Assembly: GCF_002104995.1 (NCBI RefSeq)
Contig: NW_024468249.1
Coordinates: 1,426,001 to 1,490,000, forward strand
DNA length: 64,000 bases
Reading direction: 5' to 3'
From: Linderina pennispora
Taxonomy: Eukaryota; Kickxellomycota; Kickxellomycetes; Kickxellales; Kickxellaceae
Below the pieces are notes generated by a model. The model did not search any database. It was not told the origin of the DNA and was given only the letters and a program-made list of their open reading frames with translations. Below, in pieces: positions 51,651 through 63,793 of this stretch; position 1 is the stretch's first letter, and each line of letters begins with the position of its first letter. A program made the position numbers and the translations under genes.

Positions 51651-52836
51651 GGCCGAGACGAGACGTAGTGCGCGTTGGTTGAAGGCGTTGTGTGCGCGAC
51701 ACACCAGACAAAGAGTATGCTAATAGTGATAATGCAGCTTCGTTTAAGGGGAGAGACAGTATTCTTGTGCTAAAAATAAGTGTAGGAAAATCAGAAAATG
51801 GGAAACAGAAGTGGAACAGGAAGGCTGCCAACTGGTCGCTGACATCCTACATGATGGTGGATACATGTAGCTGGCATCTGCCTTTTTTTACCAGGCTGCC
51901 TAATTCGACAATGGCTCTGACACAGGACGAGCAGAGAATGCTGCATGGGTCTGGGATCAAGTAGCCGATGGCTGATCGTTCCTAAAAAAAGCAGAGTTTG
52001 CAAGGGTGCTAGCATCGCTCTGCCCTCTGGCTATAGCACCAAAGCTTGGACTCGCTACAGGGGACTGTTTGCGATAAAAAAAGAGGCTGCCGCTCGACGC
52101 AGTAAATGGTCTACAGATGCATCAGCCATCACAAGGGCCGCTGCCGTGGCCTGACCAACCAGAACAAAACTGTGATCTATCGCAATAGTAGCCCAGCGCC
52201 AGAACTGGTGATTTTCGGGGATAAAAAATTTTGAGGCTGGGGTAGGGAGTGGGCTTAGCTGCTCACGCTCATAATGCGGTATCGAGCGAGTGTGGGAGGC
52301 AAGGGCTCGCTCTTTTCGCTTTTGCTTCCTGCTTGCATTTTTTGTTTTCATTTTGTGTACTCTTTCGTGTCGTCGAACCTTTCCGCACCTCAAAGAATAC
52401 CTCCCTCTGAGAAGACCCAGTCTGCCGAAACCTTGCCCATACCAGGGGAGCAGTGCAGACATTTGGTTTCTTTTGCTGTTGCCAACACTTCTCTTCCATC
52501 CCACACCAGCTATATCAAGCTGAAAAAGTATCTCCTGAATTGTATCAACGAGGCGGCGCACAGCCCTAGCATTCAAACCCTATATCCTGCATCTTGCGCC
52601 TCGCTTTTGACACGCACCCAGTGCCCACTAGGTGCCAGCAACCAAAGTAGACGAAGCCTATCTCGACATACACACTTTCCCCACACTCAGCCGGTGTCAG
52701 AAAAAGGTTATTTTCACCCTCCGTGTACTGCGAATCACAAGATCTGCAACGTGTCCCACCACTGGGAGTCACATTCTCGCTTTTGCCAGGCAGCACCTAC
52801 TATTAAGCGAGACTGAGGAAAAGTTGAATTGTTATC
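51651..52836. other. Long region between divergent genes
   Basis: A 1.2-kb stretch between the Pro-rich gene (minus) and the Mei2-like gene (plus). Frames on both strands (52055-52576 minus, 52274-52816 plus) overlap and have no motif. It is probably promoter plus a long leader of the Mei2-like gene. Confidence 0.4.
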
Positions 52837-55761
52837 ATGCCGTTCAGGAATGAGCATCCATCAAGTGTTGGTGGCAATACGCACCGCTTCAGCCCCTACT
52901 CGTCGGAAGGTAGGGGCTATCGTGAACACGGCCCAGCATATGGAAAGTACAACGAGAATGGCTCTGGCCGCGGCAGAGGCAGGGGCCGTGGTAGAGGCCG
53001 TGGCCGTGGCCGTGGGCATATTGGATATCATGGCAATAGCTGGCATAGTGGCCCGAGGTATGACTCTAACGACTTCAATGGATATGACGGAGATGAGCGC
53101 CCAGCCCCATATGCCAATGTCAATGGGTTTTACGACAGCATGGATACCAGGTTTAATGACGGCAGTACTGCCCGAGGCAGCGATGCTGATCATGGGCTGG
53201 TGCCAGCACCACAGTTCTCGAGCACCACCAACGATGGTTACGATCCATTCCACCCTTCCGCAATCAGCAGTGATGGTGGCGAAGCAGACCCAACAGGTAA
53301 ATCACTTTAGCGACCAGCAAACCCGCATCCAGCAGTACTTGCTGGTGGCGGATCCGCCTGTTTGTTGTTTCGCAATTATGAAAAGCAAGTTTGGGGTGAT
53401 GCTTGTTGGTTGTGAGGACAATGCAGCCTTCTTTGCATTGTCAGCTAAGCATGGCATCAGCTATGTGTGTTTATTGACCAGGTGATGCAGCGTTGGAGCC
53501 TGGTATATTCGCAGTATAAAGTGGCAGCGGTTCGATGCACTAAGACAAACAGCATACCTATGTAGAATACGGCAATGCAAGGGGATACCACCAGCACTGG
53601 GGCAACATGGCCGACAGTCGTGGCAGCGACCACTCTCGCAGCAGCAGCAGGCATGGCGACTATGCTAGTCAGGATGGCATTGACAGAGGAATGTATGAGC
53701 CTCAGATGCTTCCTGGTCGCGGGCGAGGTCGCGGGCGGGGCCGAGGCTGGGGTCGTGGGCGTGGGCGCGGGCGCGGGTTTGGCGCCAGTCACGACTACAC
53801 CCATGGCTACAGCCACCAGTCTACCGAAAACCATGGCAGCAGTGGACGGTATGGAGATGCTCCTGGCAAGTACCGCCTGGAGGTCCCGCCGCCGCCCAAG
53901 CACGGAGTTGTCTCACGCACCCTTTTTATCTCTGTTCCTCAGGACACCATCATAAGCGGCAGTGACATCCATGACCACTTTGCAAAGTACGGCGAGATTG
54001 CCGATATATTTGATGCCTCTATCAGGCAGAAGGGGATATGCTACGTCAGTTACTATGATTCGCGCTGTGCGCTCGAAGCTCTGAAAGAGAACTACAATAC
54101 CATCAGGATTGGCCACGCCACGGTTACTGTTGTCCCGTCCGATCTGCGGCCGGGCTCCGACAAGCGCTGCCCGGCAGCCAACGACCGCCAGGCCACGGTC
54201 CTGTTTTCGCTGGTCAGCCCCAAGGAGTCGTTCCAGGACAAGGACAAGGCGTATTTTGAGCGGTTCGGCAATGTCGTATCGTTTTTCCCGTATCGTGGCC
54301 GCCAATTTGAGTACGTGGTAGAGTACTATGACTCGCGCAGTGCCTATCATGCCGCCATGTCGTGCAACCGCCTGCAGTTCCATGGCGGTACCATGCATAC
54401 CACCTTCCTCTGGGACGGGTCGACTGAGGGCTCCGTTGTGTACGACAAAGCGTACTTTGACAGGCTGTGCGGAGGCAGCAATGATGGTGCCGCGAGTTTC
54501 TCGATGCTGTCTGGGCCCAGTGGCCAAGGAAAGCCCAAGGAATGGAACATAGACTATGGCGTCAGTAGTGGCTGGAGCGCCAGCCCGCAGGTAAGGCAGA
54601 GGCCAAATACCGGCGATAATCCTTTGGCAGCCCAGACACTAAAGCGCAGTGCAGAAAGCGCTCCCCAGTGGCCAGCAGCCGAAGAAGAAATGGGCACCAA
54701 TGCATCACAGCCATCATCATACGGCTCCAATGTCGGAGGCCGGGATGCCAGCACCTATGGGTTTAACAGGTTCCGATGGCGGCATGCAGACAAAGAGAGC
54801 TAGGGTTGAGGAGAGTGCCGAAATTTCCAGTTTGCCAGAGACCAGGACTGCTTCCTGTGTCCCTGCTGCAGCAGGTCTGCCGGGTCTCACCACTGCGCCT
54901 CGCCCATTAGCCATTCCTGCAGTCAGCAATCTCTTCACGCCTGCACCCAGCCAGGGCTCTGGTTCAGAACACTCGACAGAGAATTCACCGCATAGCCAGA
55001 AGCATGATGCTGCCAAGTCCTGGATGCGTATGTCGCCAACATCAGTGCGCCCCCCTGATGGCAAGCCGATCACAGCCACGTCAGCCAGTAGCGCGTTGGG
55101 CGCTGTGCCAGATATAAGCGCGGCGGTGGCCAGGATATCTAGTGATCCAAAGTTGCAGCAAGACGCGATCACGGTGGGGCGGATTCTACAGCAGCACCAG
55201 ATGCAGTCGGGTCTTTTGCTGAGCAGCTCAGCGATATCCCCGCCAATATCGGCCTCGCTACTGTCATACTCGCAGGCGCAGACCATGCCGCAGACCGCTC
55301 CGCCACTGCAGGCGTGGGGCTCCTCGCCGTCGCTGTCGCTGGAAAACTTTGTGTCGCCGGTGCCTCCCATGGCCAGAAGTGCCACTGGCATCATGAACGC
55401 ATCGCCTGCGACCAGCACGTTCTTGAGCCAGCACAGAGGGCTTCTTGGCCAGCAAAACTGCACACCTGCTGATCTGCAGCCCCTCAAGGCTCCGACGACG
55501 GCGCCAAGTGCCAGCACCACGGGCGGCGACAGTAGTGGTGTGGAAAACCTCAACGCAGTTCTGGAGAAAGCTCCAGGCCCTTCAGCGCCCCAAGCTTTCG
55601 AAAGTAGGAGCAGCAGCTGCCTCAAACAACAGCAACCATTAAGTACATGTAACCTTCTCACATATCCTTATCGTCTCTATATCAACATCAGCACAAGCAT
55701 CTGCTATAAGGCTCGTGTCTATTTTGCTTTTGATGCACTCGCAAGTGTTGCATTCCACTGA
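52837..55761 (+). CDS. Mei2-like RNA-binding protein with RG-rich tracts
   Basis: Exons are 52837-53296, 53566-54590 and 54655-55761 (introns of 269 and 64 nt), giving about 863 residues. Exon 1 and the start of exon 2 each contain a long Gly-Arg dipeptide tract (RG-repeat RNA-binding segments). RRM1 (about 268-345) reads SRTLFISVPQDT, YGEIADIFDASIRQKGICYV and SYYDSRCALEAL. RRM2 (about 362-440) has the VEYYDSRSAYHAAM pattern. These two domains and their YYDxR motifs match Mei2/AML proteins, which regulate meiosis. The third RRM that defines classical Mei2 is not seen; the C-terminal 370 residues are Ser/Pro/Ala-rich. The last exon may be spliced again near 55650, so the stop at 55761 is uncertain. 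Confidence 0.78.
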
Positions 55762-55829
55762 ACAAGACATGGTGGAGAGTATAATGAAATAATCCTACCA
55801 CAGAAAGGGCTGAATGCCAGGCAACAAAC

Positions 55830-56542
55830 TTAGAAGCGGAGCTTGGTGAAGAACCACTTGTTCTTGCCAGCGGTGTAGCGCTGCTGCAGGCTGTTACGGA
55901 CGGCCTTCTTGGCGGCGGTACGCTGCGAGGGCTCGGAGAAGGTCTCGGCGGTAACGGCAGCCTTGATCTCCTCAAGCTCGAGGCTGTAACGGGTGGGCAT
56001 CAGGTGGGCGTAGTTGACAACCTTGATGAAGGGCTTGACGTGCGAGCGCGACGCAACCTTCTTCTTGTCCATCGACTTGGTCACCTTGAGCGGGTAGCGC
56101 TCAATACCGGCAACGATCGCGTGGCCGTAGGGGCGCTCCTTGGTGCCCTCATCGACGTTCTTAACGATCACGGCCTTCTTACCGGCGTAGCGACCCTGGA
56201 GGATAATAACAACCTACAATGCAGTGTGCGCTGGATTTAGTTTGGCGTTCGAGGAGAGGTGCTGCTGGCCAATGCTTCTACTGAGCGGCAGCGGCCTTCT
56301 GCTGAAAGCGTGCGTGCGTGGCGTGCAGGCGGATTTGGTGCTGGCGAATTCTCATGGCGGTGAGCAATTTCGAAACCTCCTGTCTTTGAAATTCCCCATC
56401 CCGCAATGCATTCTCTTCCCGCTTATCCATCGACGCGCGCTTCTCTGCGCCTTTTTATGATCGATTCGCCAGCGCCAATATCCCGTGCCCATGATCGATT
56501 CACTCTTTTCCGTACCTTCCCGTTCTTCAAAAACTTGGGCAT
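55830..56542 (-). CDS. RPL27: 60S ribosomal protein eL27
   Basis: This is a protein of the large ribosomal subunit. Exon 1 is 56516-56542 (MPKFLKNGK), the intron is 302 nt (56214-56515), and exon 2 is 55830-56213. The total is 136 residues, the same length as yeast eL27. Diagnostic text is [58 protein letters not shown] and the end [13 protein letters not shown]. As in the other ribosomal gene of the window, the intron lies very early in the coding sequence. Its stop codon is about 70 bases from that of the convergent Mei2-like gene. Confidence 0.95.
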
Positions 56543-56719
56543 CTTGGCAACGTCGTATTATTTGAAAATGGATACGAGGAACTAAGTTGAAAAGAAAGAA
56601 GCCCGTATTTCGCCGTGTACATCGCCAACCTATGGCGCTGGCCGGGCAACCTGCGTCGTTTTTGGGCCGAGAAATGCAGCAAGATCGCAGAAAAGAGTAC
56701 AAGAATTCCAGGATCTGAT

Positions 56720-57384
56720 TTATTTCTGATCGGGACGGCTGATCATGCGATCACGGTAGTACTGCAGCTCGCGCAGGCTCTCCTGGATGTCGTCGAGCGC
56801 ACGGTGGCCAAACTTCTTGCGCACGCCCGGCAGCAGATCGGGCCGCCAGCGCTTGGCCAGCTCGTTCAGCGAACTGACATCGACGTTGCGGAAGTGCAGA
56901 TGTCCGTGCAAGATCGGCATGTACGTGCTGAGAAACCTGCGGTCGAACCCGACGTTGTTGCCTGCCAATATCGCCCGATTCGGCTCCGGGCAGTGCTTGG
57001 TGACCAGATCAAGCATCTGCTGTTCGGCGGAGGCCAAGGTCAGTGTCGACTGTGCGACTTGGTCAAGCAGCCCCGACGCCTTGTGCATGTTCCGGCACCA
57101 GGCGTTGATGGATTGCAGGGCACCAGGCGGATGGTGGATCACAAGGCTGAGTGGTGGCTCAAGCAGCTCGAGGTCGCTGTTGGTTATCAGCAGTGCAGCC
57201 TCGAGGATCGTGTCCTTTTCTGCATGCAGCCCGGTGGTCTAGCACTGTGTAAGAAATTAGCATCCGGCGCTAGGTGGTTTCCAGAGATGGCACAGACACT
57301 TACTTCAAGGTCTACCCAGACAAGTGGGGGCAGCTGCTTACATGCCGGCTGGGTGTTTCTGGGGTGCGTCTGCGGCTTGGCTTT
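56720..57384 (-). CDS. Oligoribonuclease (REXO2-like), paralogue A
   Basis: This DEDDh 3'-5' exoribonuclease degrades very short RNAs in cytosol or mitochondria. The last exon, 56720-57238, encodes TTGLHAEKDTILEAALLITN through ISRPDQK. The preceding exon, 57304-57384, ends PLVWVDLE just before GTAAGT. All catalytic motifs are present: DLE...TTGL, the GNNVGFDRRFL Asp and GHRALDDIQES. The 5' end is not settled: upstream sequence up to 57384 stays open after an acceptor (TTTATAG), so another exon with the start (possibly near 57504) probably lies further upstream. Compared with paralogue B it has diverged in most of the surface, and its first motif reads TTGL where most family members have MTGL. 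Confidence 0.8.
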
Positions 57385-57668
57385 CTATAAACAAAAATGC
57401 ATGAGTGCCGAAGATTCGTTCTAATATCAACGCGTCAAGTATTCAGGTAGTGCCGTCTGCAATACCTGAGGAAGCCTCCGCGATGATAGCGACAATACCT
57501 GGCCCATGTAGAGAGGTTTTATTGTTGCACTTTGAATAAAAACAATATGAGGAAACTTGTATGCAGAAGAGAGAGTGCCTTGATAGCCTTGGGGAGGCTA
57601 ACGAGTCTTCATTTCCAAAACGAGCATCAGCCGCTCGTGTATGGGTAGGAGCACGGATCCCAGAAGTC

Positions 57669-58448
57669 CTAGGGCTTGAACAGGTTCTTTTGGTAGTACC
57701 GCAGCTCCTCAATGCTCTCCAATATGTCGTCCAAGGCACTACACAGCAATGTAAGATTAGGCGTTGGTGCACATAGCCAAGGTCCCTACCACTCGTTCTA
57801 CCTGTACACAACTTACCGGTGGGCCTCCTTCTTCTTGGGCCGCTTCAAGCAAACCGACGGGTTCCAGCGCTTGCCTAGCTCACCAATCGAGCTCACATCA
57901 ATAATGCGGTAGTGGAGATACTCGTTCAACTTTGGCATCAGCCTGTAGAGGAATGCACGGTCGGCGTGCACAGAGTTGCCGGCAAGGATGGCAGTGCGTG
58001 GGGTTGGGCAGTGGCGCTTGACCAGGGCAAGAACGCGTTCCTCTGCCTCAGCCATTGTGACCTTGGAGTCCAGGACAGCCTGGGTCAGACCGGACTATGT
58101 GGTTCAAGTGATTAGTACTTATAGAGATAGCGTAGGCATGTACCCCGCCCTTTCTGTTTCATGCTGGCCTTACCTTGCCGTGGTGCTCAATGCACCATTC
58201 GTTCATCGAATCCATGACTGCCTTGGGATGGTGGATGATGATGTCTTCACCCTGCTCCAGGGTACTGAGGTCACCGTCGGTAATGATGCAGGCAATCTCG
58301 ATAATGGTGTCGTTGTTGTAGTCGAGACCGGTCATCTATCAGGTGACAAAGATATAGTATTATGTGCGCATCTTATTGCGGACATTATACAGGCGTGAAC
58401 ACATACCTCGCAGTCGATCCAGACCAGCGGCGGGTTTGCAGCAGACAT
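57669..58448 (-). CDS. REX2: Oligoribonuclease (REXO2-like), paralogue B
   Basis: The same enzyme family as paralogue A, in a standard form. Four exons: 58407-58448 (MSAANPPLVWIDCE), 58174-58335 (opening MTGLDYNNDT), 57817-58094 and 57669-57738, with introns of 71, 79 and 78 nt; 183 residues. The DCEMTGLD, EHHGKSGLTQAV, GNSVHADRAFL, HYRIIDVSS and HRALDDILES segments are intact, matching mitochondrial/cytosolic oligoribonucleases of animals and fungi. It ends NLFKP. It lies just upstream of paralogue A in the same orientation, with a gap of 284 bases to the nearest mapped exon, so the pair is a tandem duplication. Confidence 0.92.
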
Positions 58449-58646
58449 TGGAGCTAGCTGTTCAAGGGATGCAGTTTCAAGAAAAGTGAGGAGAGCTGGA
58501 ACAAACTGCCATTACTGACTCCACCCTTTGTTTTCGAGTAGAATCTTTTGCTGGCTACATATGGTTTTGATGCGCATACGAGGAAATGATACAAAAAATT
58601 CATTCGAACGGCAAGAAAAGGATAGAAAATGAGAAACGGGTTTGCT

Positions 58647-60650
58647 TTACTTGGCAAGAGCAGCGGCGACCTTGCTGATGAGGACGTCGAGGATCGACGG
58701 GTCCGAGAGGGTGGACAGATCGCCCAGGGTGTCAGCCTCGCCAGCGACGACCTTGCGCAGGATGCGGCGGATGATCTTGCCCGAGCGGGTCTTGGGCAAC
58801 TCGTCGACCAGGATCAGAGTCTTGGGGGTGGCAATGGGACCGATGCGGTGGCGGACCTCCTTGACCAGCTCAACCTTGACATCGTCGGTGGCTTCGATGC
58901 CGTCCTTAAGGGTGACAAAGGCGCAGATGGCCTGGCCAGTGAGCTCATCGGGAGCGCCAACAACAGCCGACTCGGCAACGGCCGGGTGGCAGATGAGGGC
59001 AGACTCGACCTCGGCAGTGGACATGCGGTGACCCGAGACGTTGATGACATCGTCGACACGGCCACGGATCCAGTAGTAGCCGTCGGCGTCGCGGCTGGCG
59101 CCGTCACCAGCAAAGTAGTAGCCGGGGTACGGGCGCAGGTAGGTCTCGAGGAAGCGCTTGTGGTCCCCAGCGATGGTGCGGGCCATCGAGGGCCAGGGGC
59201 GCTTGATGGCAAGAACACCGCTGACGTCGTTGCCCTCGAGCTCCTCGCCGGTCTGCGGGTCCAGGATGGCAAGCTCCACGCCAAAGAACGGGAAGGTGGC
59301 CGATCCAGGCTTGGCCGGAGTGGCTCCAGGCAGCGGGGTGATCACATGCGAGCCGGTCTCAGTCTGCCAGTAGGTGTCGACAACGGCGCACTTGCCGCCG
59401 CCAACGATGTTGTTGTACCAGGTCCAGGCATCGGGGTTGATGGGCTCGCCGACAGAGCCGATGACGCGCAGCGACGACAGATCGTGCTTGGTGACATAGC
59501 TGTCGCCGTGGCGGCGCAGGGCGCGGATAGCGGTCGGAGCAGTGTAGAACTGGGTGATCTTGTGGTCCTCGACCAGCTTCCAGTAGCGCGAGGCATCGGG
59601 GAAGGTGGGCACCGACTCGAAGATGACGCTGGTGGAGCCGAGGGCCAGCGGGCCATAGACAACGTAGGTGTGGCCGGTGATCCATCCAATATCGGCTGTG
59701 CAGCAGAAGACATCGCCGTCGTGGATATCAAACACGTATTTGAGGGTCATGGCAGCGCCGAGCAGGTAGCCGCCGGTGGTGTGGACGACACCCTTGGGCT
59801 TGCCAGTTGATCCCGAGGTGTACAGCAGGAAGAGCGGGTCCTCCGAGCTGACTGAGACAGGCGGGCAGTACGGGCGCTGGCTGGCGATGGCCTCGTGCCA
59901 CCAGACATCGCGATCCGGGTTGAAGGCAACAGCCTCGTTGCCGGTGCGGCGGAAAACCAGGACCTTCTCGACCTCAGGGCAGGTGAGCAGGGCCTCGTCG
60001 ACAATGGCCTTGGTGCGGATGGGGCGGCCGCCACGCAGACCCTCATCGGCGGTGATCACGACACGCGCACGGGCGTCAGCAACGCGCTCAGCGAGCGACG
60101 ACGACGAAAAACCGGCAAAGACAACGGTGTGGACGAGACCCAGGCGGGCGCAGGCAAGCATAGCGACAGCGGCCTCGGGGATCATGGGCATGTAGATGGC
60201 AACGGTGTCACCCTTGCGCAGACCAAAACTGGTGAGCACGTTGGCCAGGCTGCAGACCTGCTTGAGCAGCTCACCGTATGTGACCTTGGAGGCCTCTCCG
60301 GGCGCGTCGGCCTCGTAGACAAAGGCAACGCGCTCGGGATCCTGCAGGGCCCAGCGGTCGACGCAGTTGTACGAGATGTTGAGCTGGCCATCGGGGAACC
60401 AGGCCATGTCGCCGTCCTTGAGCGATCCCTGCGAGACGCGGGTGAAGGGCTTGTCCCAGGTGATGAGCTCGTTGGCAACGCGGGTCCAGAACTTGGTGGG
60501 CTCGTTGATCGACTCCTTGTAGAGCGTCTCGTACTCCTCCATGCTCGAGCACCAGGGCTTCACGCCGTTCTCGGGGTTGACAAGGCGCTGGGGCGGCGGG
60601 TAGATGGCGGCAGCCTCGGAGGCACCTTCCTGGGCGGTCGAAGTAGTCAT
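58647..60650 (-). CDS. ACS1: Acetyl-CoA synthetase
   Basis: AMP-forming acetate-CoA ligase makes acetyl-CoA from acetate through an acetyl-adenylate. A clean 667-residue frame with no intron. The ATP-binding P-loop [12 protein letters not shown] lies near 274-286. Further signatures are [44 protein letters not shown] and [35 protein letters not shown] near 618-632 holds the catalytic lysine that is reversibly acetylated in the family. There is no peroxisomal targeting signal (ends AALAK) and no mitochondrial presequence, so the enzyme is probably cytosolic/nuclear. Third positions are very C/G-rich, in line with strong expression. Confidence 0.97.
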   Translation of the reverse strand: MTTSTAQEGASEAAAIYPPPQRLVNPENGVKPWCSSMEEYETLYKESINEPTKFWTRVANELITWDKPFTRVSQGSLKDGDMAWFPDGQLNISYNCVDRWALQDPERVAFVYEADAPGEASKVTYGELLKQVCSLANVLTSFGLRKGDTVAIYMPMIPEAAVAMLACARLGLVHTVVFAGFSSSSLAERVADARARVVITADEGLRGGRPIRTKAIVDEALLTCPEVEKVLVFRRTGNEAVAFNPDRDVWWHEAIASQRPYCPPVSVSSEDPLFLLYTSGSTGKPKGVVHTTGGYLLGAAMTLKYVFDIHDGDVFCCTADIGWITGHTYVVYGPLALGSTSVIFESVPTFPDASRYWKLVEDHKITQFYTAPTAIRALRRHGDSYVTKHDLSSLRVIGSVGEPINPDAWTWYNNIVGGGKCAVVDTYWQTETGSHVITPLPGATPAKPGSATFPFFGVELAILDPQTGEELEGNDVSGVLAIKRPWPSMARTIAGDHKRFLETYLRPYPGYYFAGDGASRDADGYYWIRGRVDDVINVSGHRMSTAEVESALICHPAVAESAVVGAPDELTGQAICAFVTLKDGIEATDDVKVELVKEVRHRIGPIATPKTLILVDELPKTRSGKIIRRILRKVVAGEADTLGDLSTLSDPSILDVLISKVAAALAK

Positions 60651-62939
60651 TTGAGAGAAAGTCAGTTGTTCCTGTGAAGAGAGTAAAAGGCTACAGCTGG
60701 CAGTGGTGGTAGTAACAGAATAGTAGAGATTAGATTGGTGCTGCAGGAATAAGCTGTGGGAAGGACGGGGATTGAAAGTAGGTCCGCCATGGCCTTGGCC
60801 TTTTAAGCAAAGCTAGAGAAAGCGCTGGTGGAGTTGGGTGGGGGTAGACGGGGAGGGGGTGGCAGGGGAGGGTCAGCGCGTTCGGTATGCATACAGCTAG
60901 CGATTCGCGGCCTTGTTGCTCCTCCTCATTTTCCGACTGGAATAATCGGGGAGCATCAAGCCATGCGGCTGGCAGAGGTTTGGGCAGGATGTTTGGCGGT
61001 GTCAATCTCTGCACGCCTGAGCGAGGGGCCTGCGCCGTCGTCCAGCTGGCTGAATCCGCAGGCCCAGGCGTCCTCTGGCGCCATTCGCTCTGGCAAAGGG
61101 GCGAATTCCCGGTTTAGAGGCAGCGGCTTACCTTGTAACAAGTGGGCAGAGAGGATATTACAGAATGAGTGCTGGCTTAGGGTCGATGATGCTCTGGACG
61201 CAGAGAGAAATAGCCGGTGGCTGAAATACAGAGAATAGTGGAGTGGAGAGACAAGGGATACAAGACACAAGGTCGCTGGAATTCAGACTGCCTGGTTCCT
61301 TTTATATCTGGACAGGTGAAGTTACCGCACTCCCCCACCGTCCTGCCAGGCACCATCGTCTGCCTAAACGAGCAATTGGGAGCTTGCAGACTACAAAAAC
61401 ACTGGGCCAAAGTGTAGCATCCTGGGCAGGGGTAATTTGGGGAGGGGGTGGTACCGGGGGTGGGCCGACAACACCGGGGATGCACTTTGCAATTGCGCTG
61501 ATTTGTATCTCTTGTTTTTTGCTGCCAATTTTTGTGACAGCATCAACAAGCTCCCGCCACGTGAGAGCTTCAGCTAGCGCTAAACCTTCTTTATCTCTGA
61601 CGAGCAGCAGCAGTCGCATATTTTCTGGAAGAGACACGGCATGGGCCAGCTGGGAAAAAATAGCGAGTGGAAATAGCACCGCATAGAGATGGAGATATGG
61701 GCATCTCGTTGGTGGAATTCCATGATCTTCGAGGAGGGCCAGCGTGGCCGGTGGTGAGGAGGAAAGTCTATGAAACACAACGGCCTGCCTTGGGAAGCGG
61801 GGCGGGAGCAGCGATCAGCAGTCAAAAAAATACCGTTGCTACTTCCATTTGTGGTCATAGAGAAAGGAGATGCGCAAGGTCCGAGACGTTGTCCATACGG
61901 GCAGGTGCGCATATTTTATTCGAAGTGTCACCCGTAGATAAGGGGCTAGTGGAGCGTAATGGACGGCGAAATAACAGCCTGTGCGATATGTGGGTCCTAG
62001 AACGGCAATCCTTTTATTTTGACCCTCTCCTCGCTCAGAGATACATGAGGGACTGCATCCCTCCAATCCCCGGCTCCCATGCAAGATAAGCAGCAAGCAT
62101 GCTGATAGAGCACTGGCGGGCATTATGTCGGCATGAAAGTCCTTGGAAGCGTGCCAGCCCGCCCCCTGCTCCCCCTTCCACCTTGAATAGCAAGCACAGC
62201 AGGTTTTGGCTGATGCATGTCCACGAGGAGCGCTCCTTTGTTGCCACCAGCCTGTTTGCCGCCATGTTTTCCACAAAGGAAGCTGCTGGATGTATGGCAC
62301 GCAGCCATTGGCAGAAACAACTAGCATGCAAATTAGCAGAAGCCCCCAGTATCGCCTCTGGGCTTTACGGATGCGGGCAACTGGGGTCATGCGGGCATTC
62401 GACCTTCCATGTTTGTCGCTGCAACGAGAGATAAGGCCAGGCAAATCTCCAATGCTCTGTGCACAGTTATTATTTTTTCTCGCATGTGCAACTGGGCGGA
62501 TCCCGTCGTTCGGAGATTGTCCGTATCTCCCTTTAGACGGACAGCAGTCACCGCAGACAGCAGAGATAAGGAATTCGGAAGCGACGCGTAGGCATGTGCA
62601 CATTGCTTTTTCAAATGGACATGCGACCATGTATTTGCATATATCGCCTGGTTTTCTTCAAAAGCGGCAAGACCTAGCCTGCCCACACCAAAAAAAGAAT
62701 ACCGACGGACACTTGCGGTGGATCTGTAGAGACCAGTGGTCCTTGGCCGAATCAGGCAATACCAGAATGCTGGCCGATTGCTACTGGCCCCTAACGCCCG
62801 CGCCGTTCCCCTCCCCCAACACTAGGAGTAGCCGGTTCTGTGGATTCAAAACCGAGCAACCAAGAAGACTCGCACTGACGGTGTGACGTATCGGTGAGCG
62901 AGAGTGAGGTGGTGGAAGCCGGATACCTGCAATTCCACT
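60651..62939. other. Long stretch without a supported gene
   Basis: The 2.3 kb upstream of the ACS1 start contain many short overlapping frames and no recognisable domain. The longest are 61302-61778 (minus, hydrophobic then Pro-rich) and 61839-62630 (minus, Cys- and Ser-rich). The first 200 bases probably include the ACS1 promoter. Confidence 0.4.
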
Positions 62940-63428
62940 TCAAGATGCTGCTCCATCGGATTCTCTTGGCTGCCGTGACCGAGAGTGTGATCTTGATCGC
63001 GAGCGCTCGTGCCGGGAGCGCTCATGGTGTGGTCGTGACTCTCTCTTGTGCTTGTCATCTGAGCGCCCTTGGTCCCGCCCCCGGTCCCGCCTTGGAGACC
63101 GGCTCTGGCGGTGCCTCCTTGGACTCCTGCTTCTGCTTCTGCTCCGACTCCTGCTGCTGCTGTGACGACGGCTGCGCCGGTGTCTGTGTCTATGACGACG
63201 TTCATCGTCCTTGTCCTTGGAGCGCCTGCCTGGTCCCCTGGATCTTTTGCTGCCCTTGTTCAGGCGCGCCTCGCGCTCAGCGTCCAGCTGCTTCCGCCAC
63301 TCGACCATGGCAGCATCGGAAAGCTCTGTCTTTTCGCTCTTATTTTTCAGCGCACGGAAGTCGTCCCACGACATGCCGGATTTCTTGCGTGCGTCGATGT
63401 AGTCACGGATTGTCGGTCCTCCTTCCAT
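62940..63428 (-). CDS. Arg/Ser-rich (RS) protein
   Basis: The frame of 162 residues starts MEGGPTIRDYIDARKKSGMS and has an ordered N-terminal third (WDDFRALKNKSEKTEL, WRKQLDAEREARLNKG), followed by about 100 residues of Arg-Ser, Arg-His and Arg-Arg dipeptides. RS domains are typical of splicing factors and nuclear speckle proteins, so a role in pre-mRNA processing is the likely inference. There is no RRM or zinc finger. It is divergently transcribed from LSM1, 365 bases apart. The family is not identified. Confidence 0.6.
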   Translation of the reverse strand: MEGGPTIRDYIDARKKSGMSWDDFRALKNKSEKTELSDAAMVEWRKQLDAEREARLNKGSKRSRGPGRRSKDKDDERRHRHRHRRSRRHSSSRSRSRSRSRSPRRHRQSRSPRRDRGRDQGRSDDKHKRESRPHHERSRHERSRSRSHSRSRQPRESDGAAS

Positions 63429-63793
63429 GGTAAAATGAGCATTACATAAATTTTTTTTGGCTGGATACAGCTACTGAAAAATTTAGATCTGTGCACTCAT
63501 ATCTGGTGTTGGAGACAGGTGCGTTATGGCCAGATCGTGCTCCATTAATTGGTGCCTGGATTATTCCGGCTTCCCCCTAGTGCCTGTAGCGGCTATCTAC
63601 ATCAGCTACATATGATCAAAGAGATACTGGTGCCGATGCCTGGTGCCATGAGCATCGCTGGTGATATTTTCGAGTAGCCAATCCGAAAACCAAAATCTGA
63701 TGACTTCAATGCTCGATGGTAATATCATGCGTGTATATTTTGGCGGGTTATCTACTGAATCACTTCTCATACCATTCTCCCCTCCCTTTTCCC
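63429..63793. promoter_or_regulatory. Divergent promoter, RS protein and LSM1
   Basis: The 365 bases between divergent starts have T-rich tracts near 63448-63458. A short palindromic or operator-like site is not evident. No frame. Confidence 0.35.

Noticed and set aside
58629-60677. Long plus-strand frames opposite acetyl-CoA synthetase
   Set aside because: Antisense shadows of a gene with strongly biased third positions.
61302-62630. Minus-strand frames upstream of acetyl-CoA synthetase
   Set aside because: No recognisable domain, and overlapping alternatives exist on the plus strand. Kept only as a described gap.
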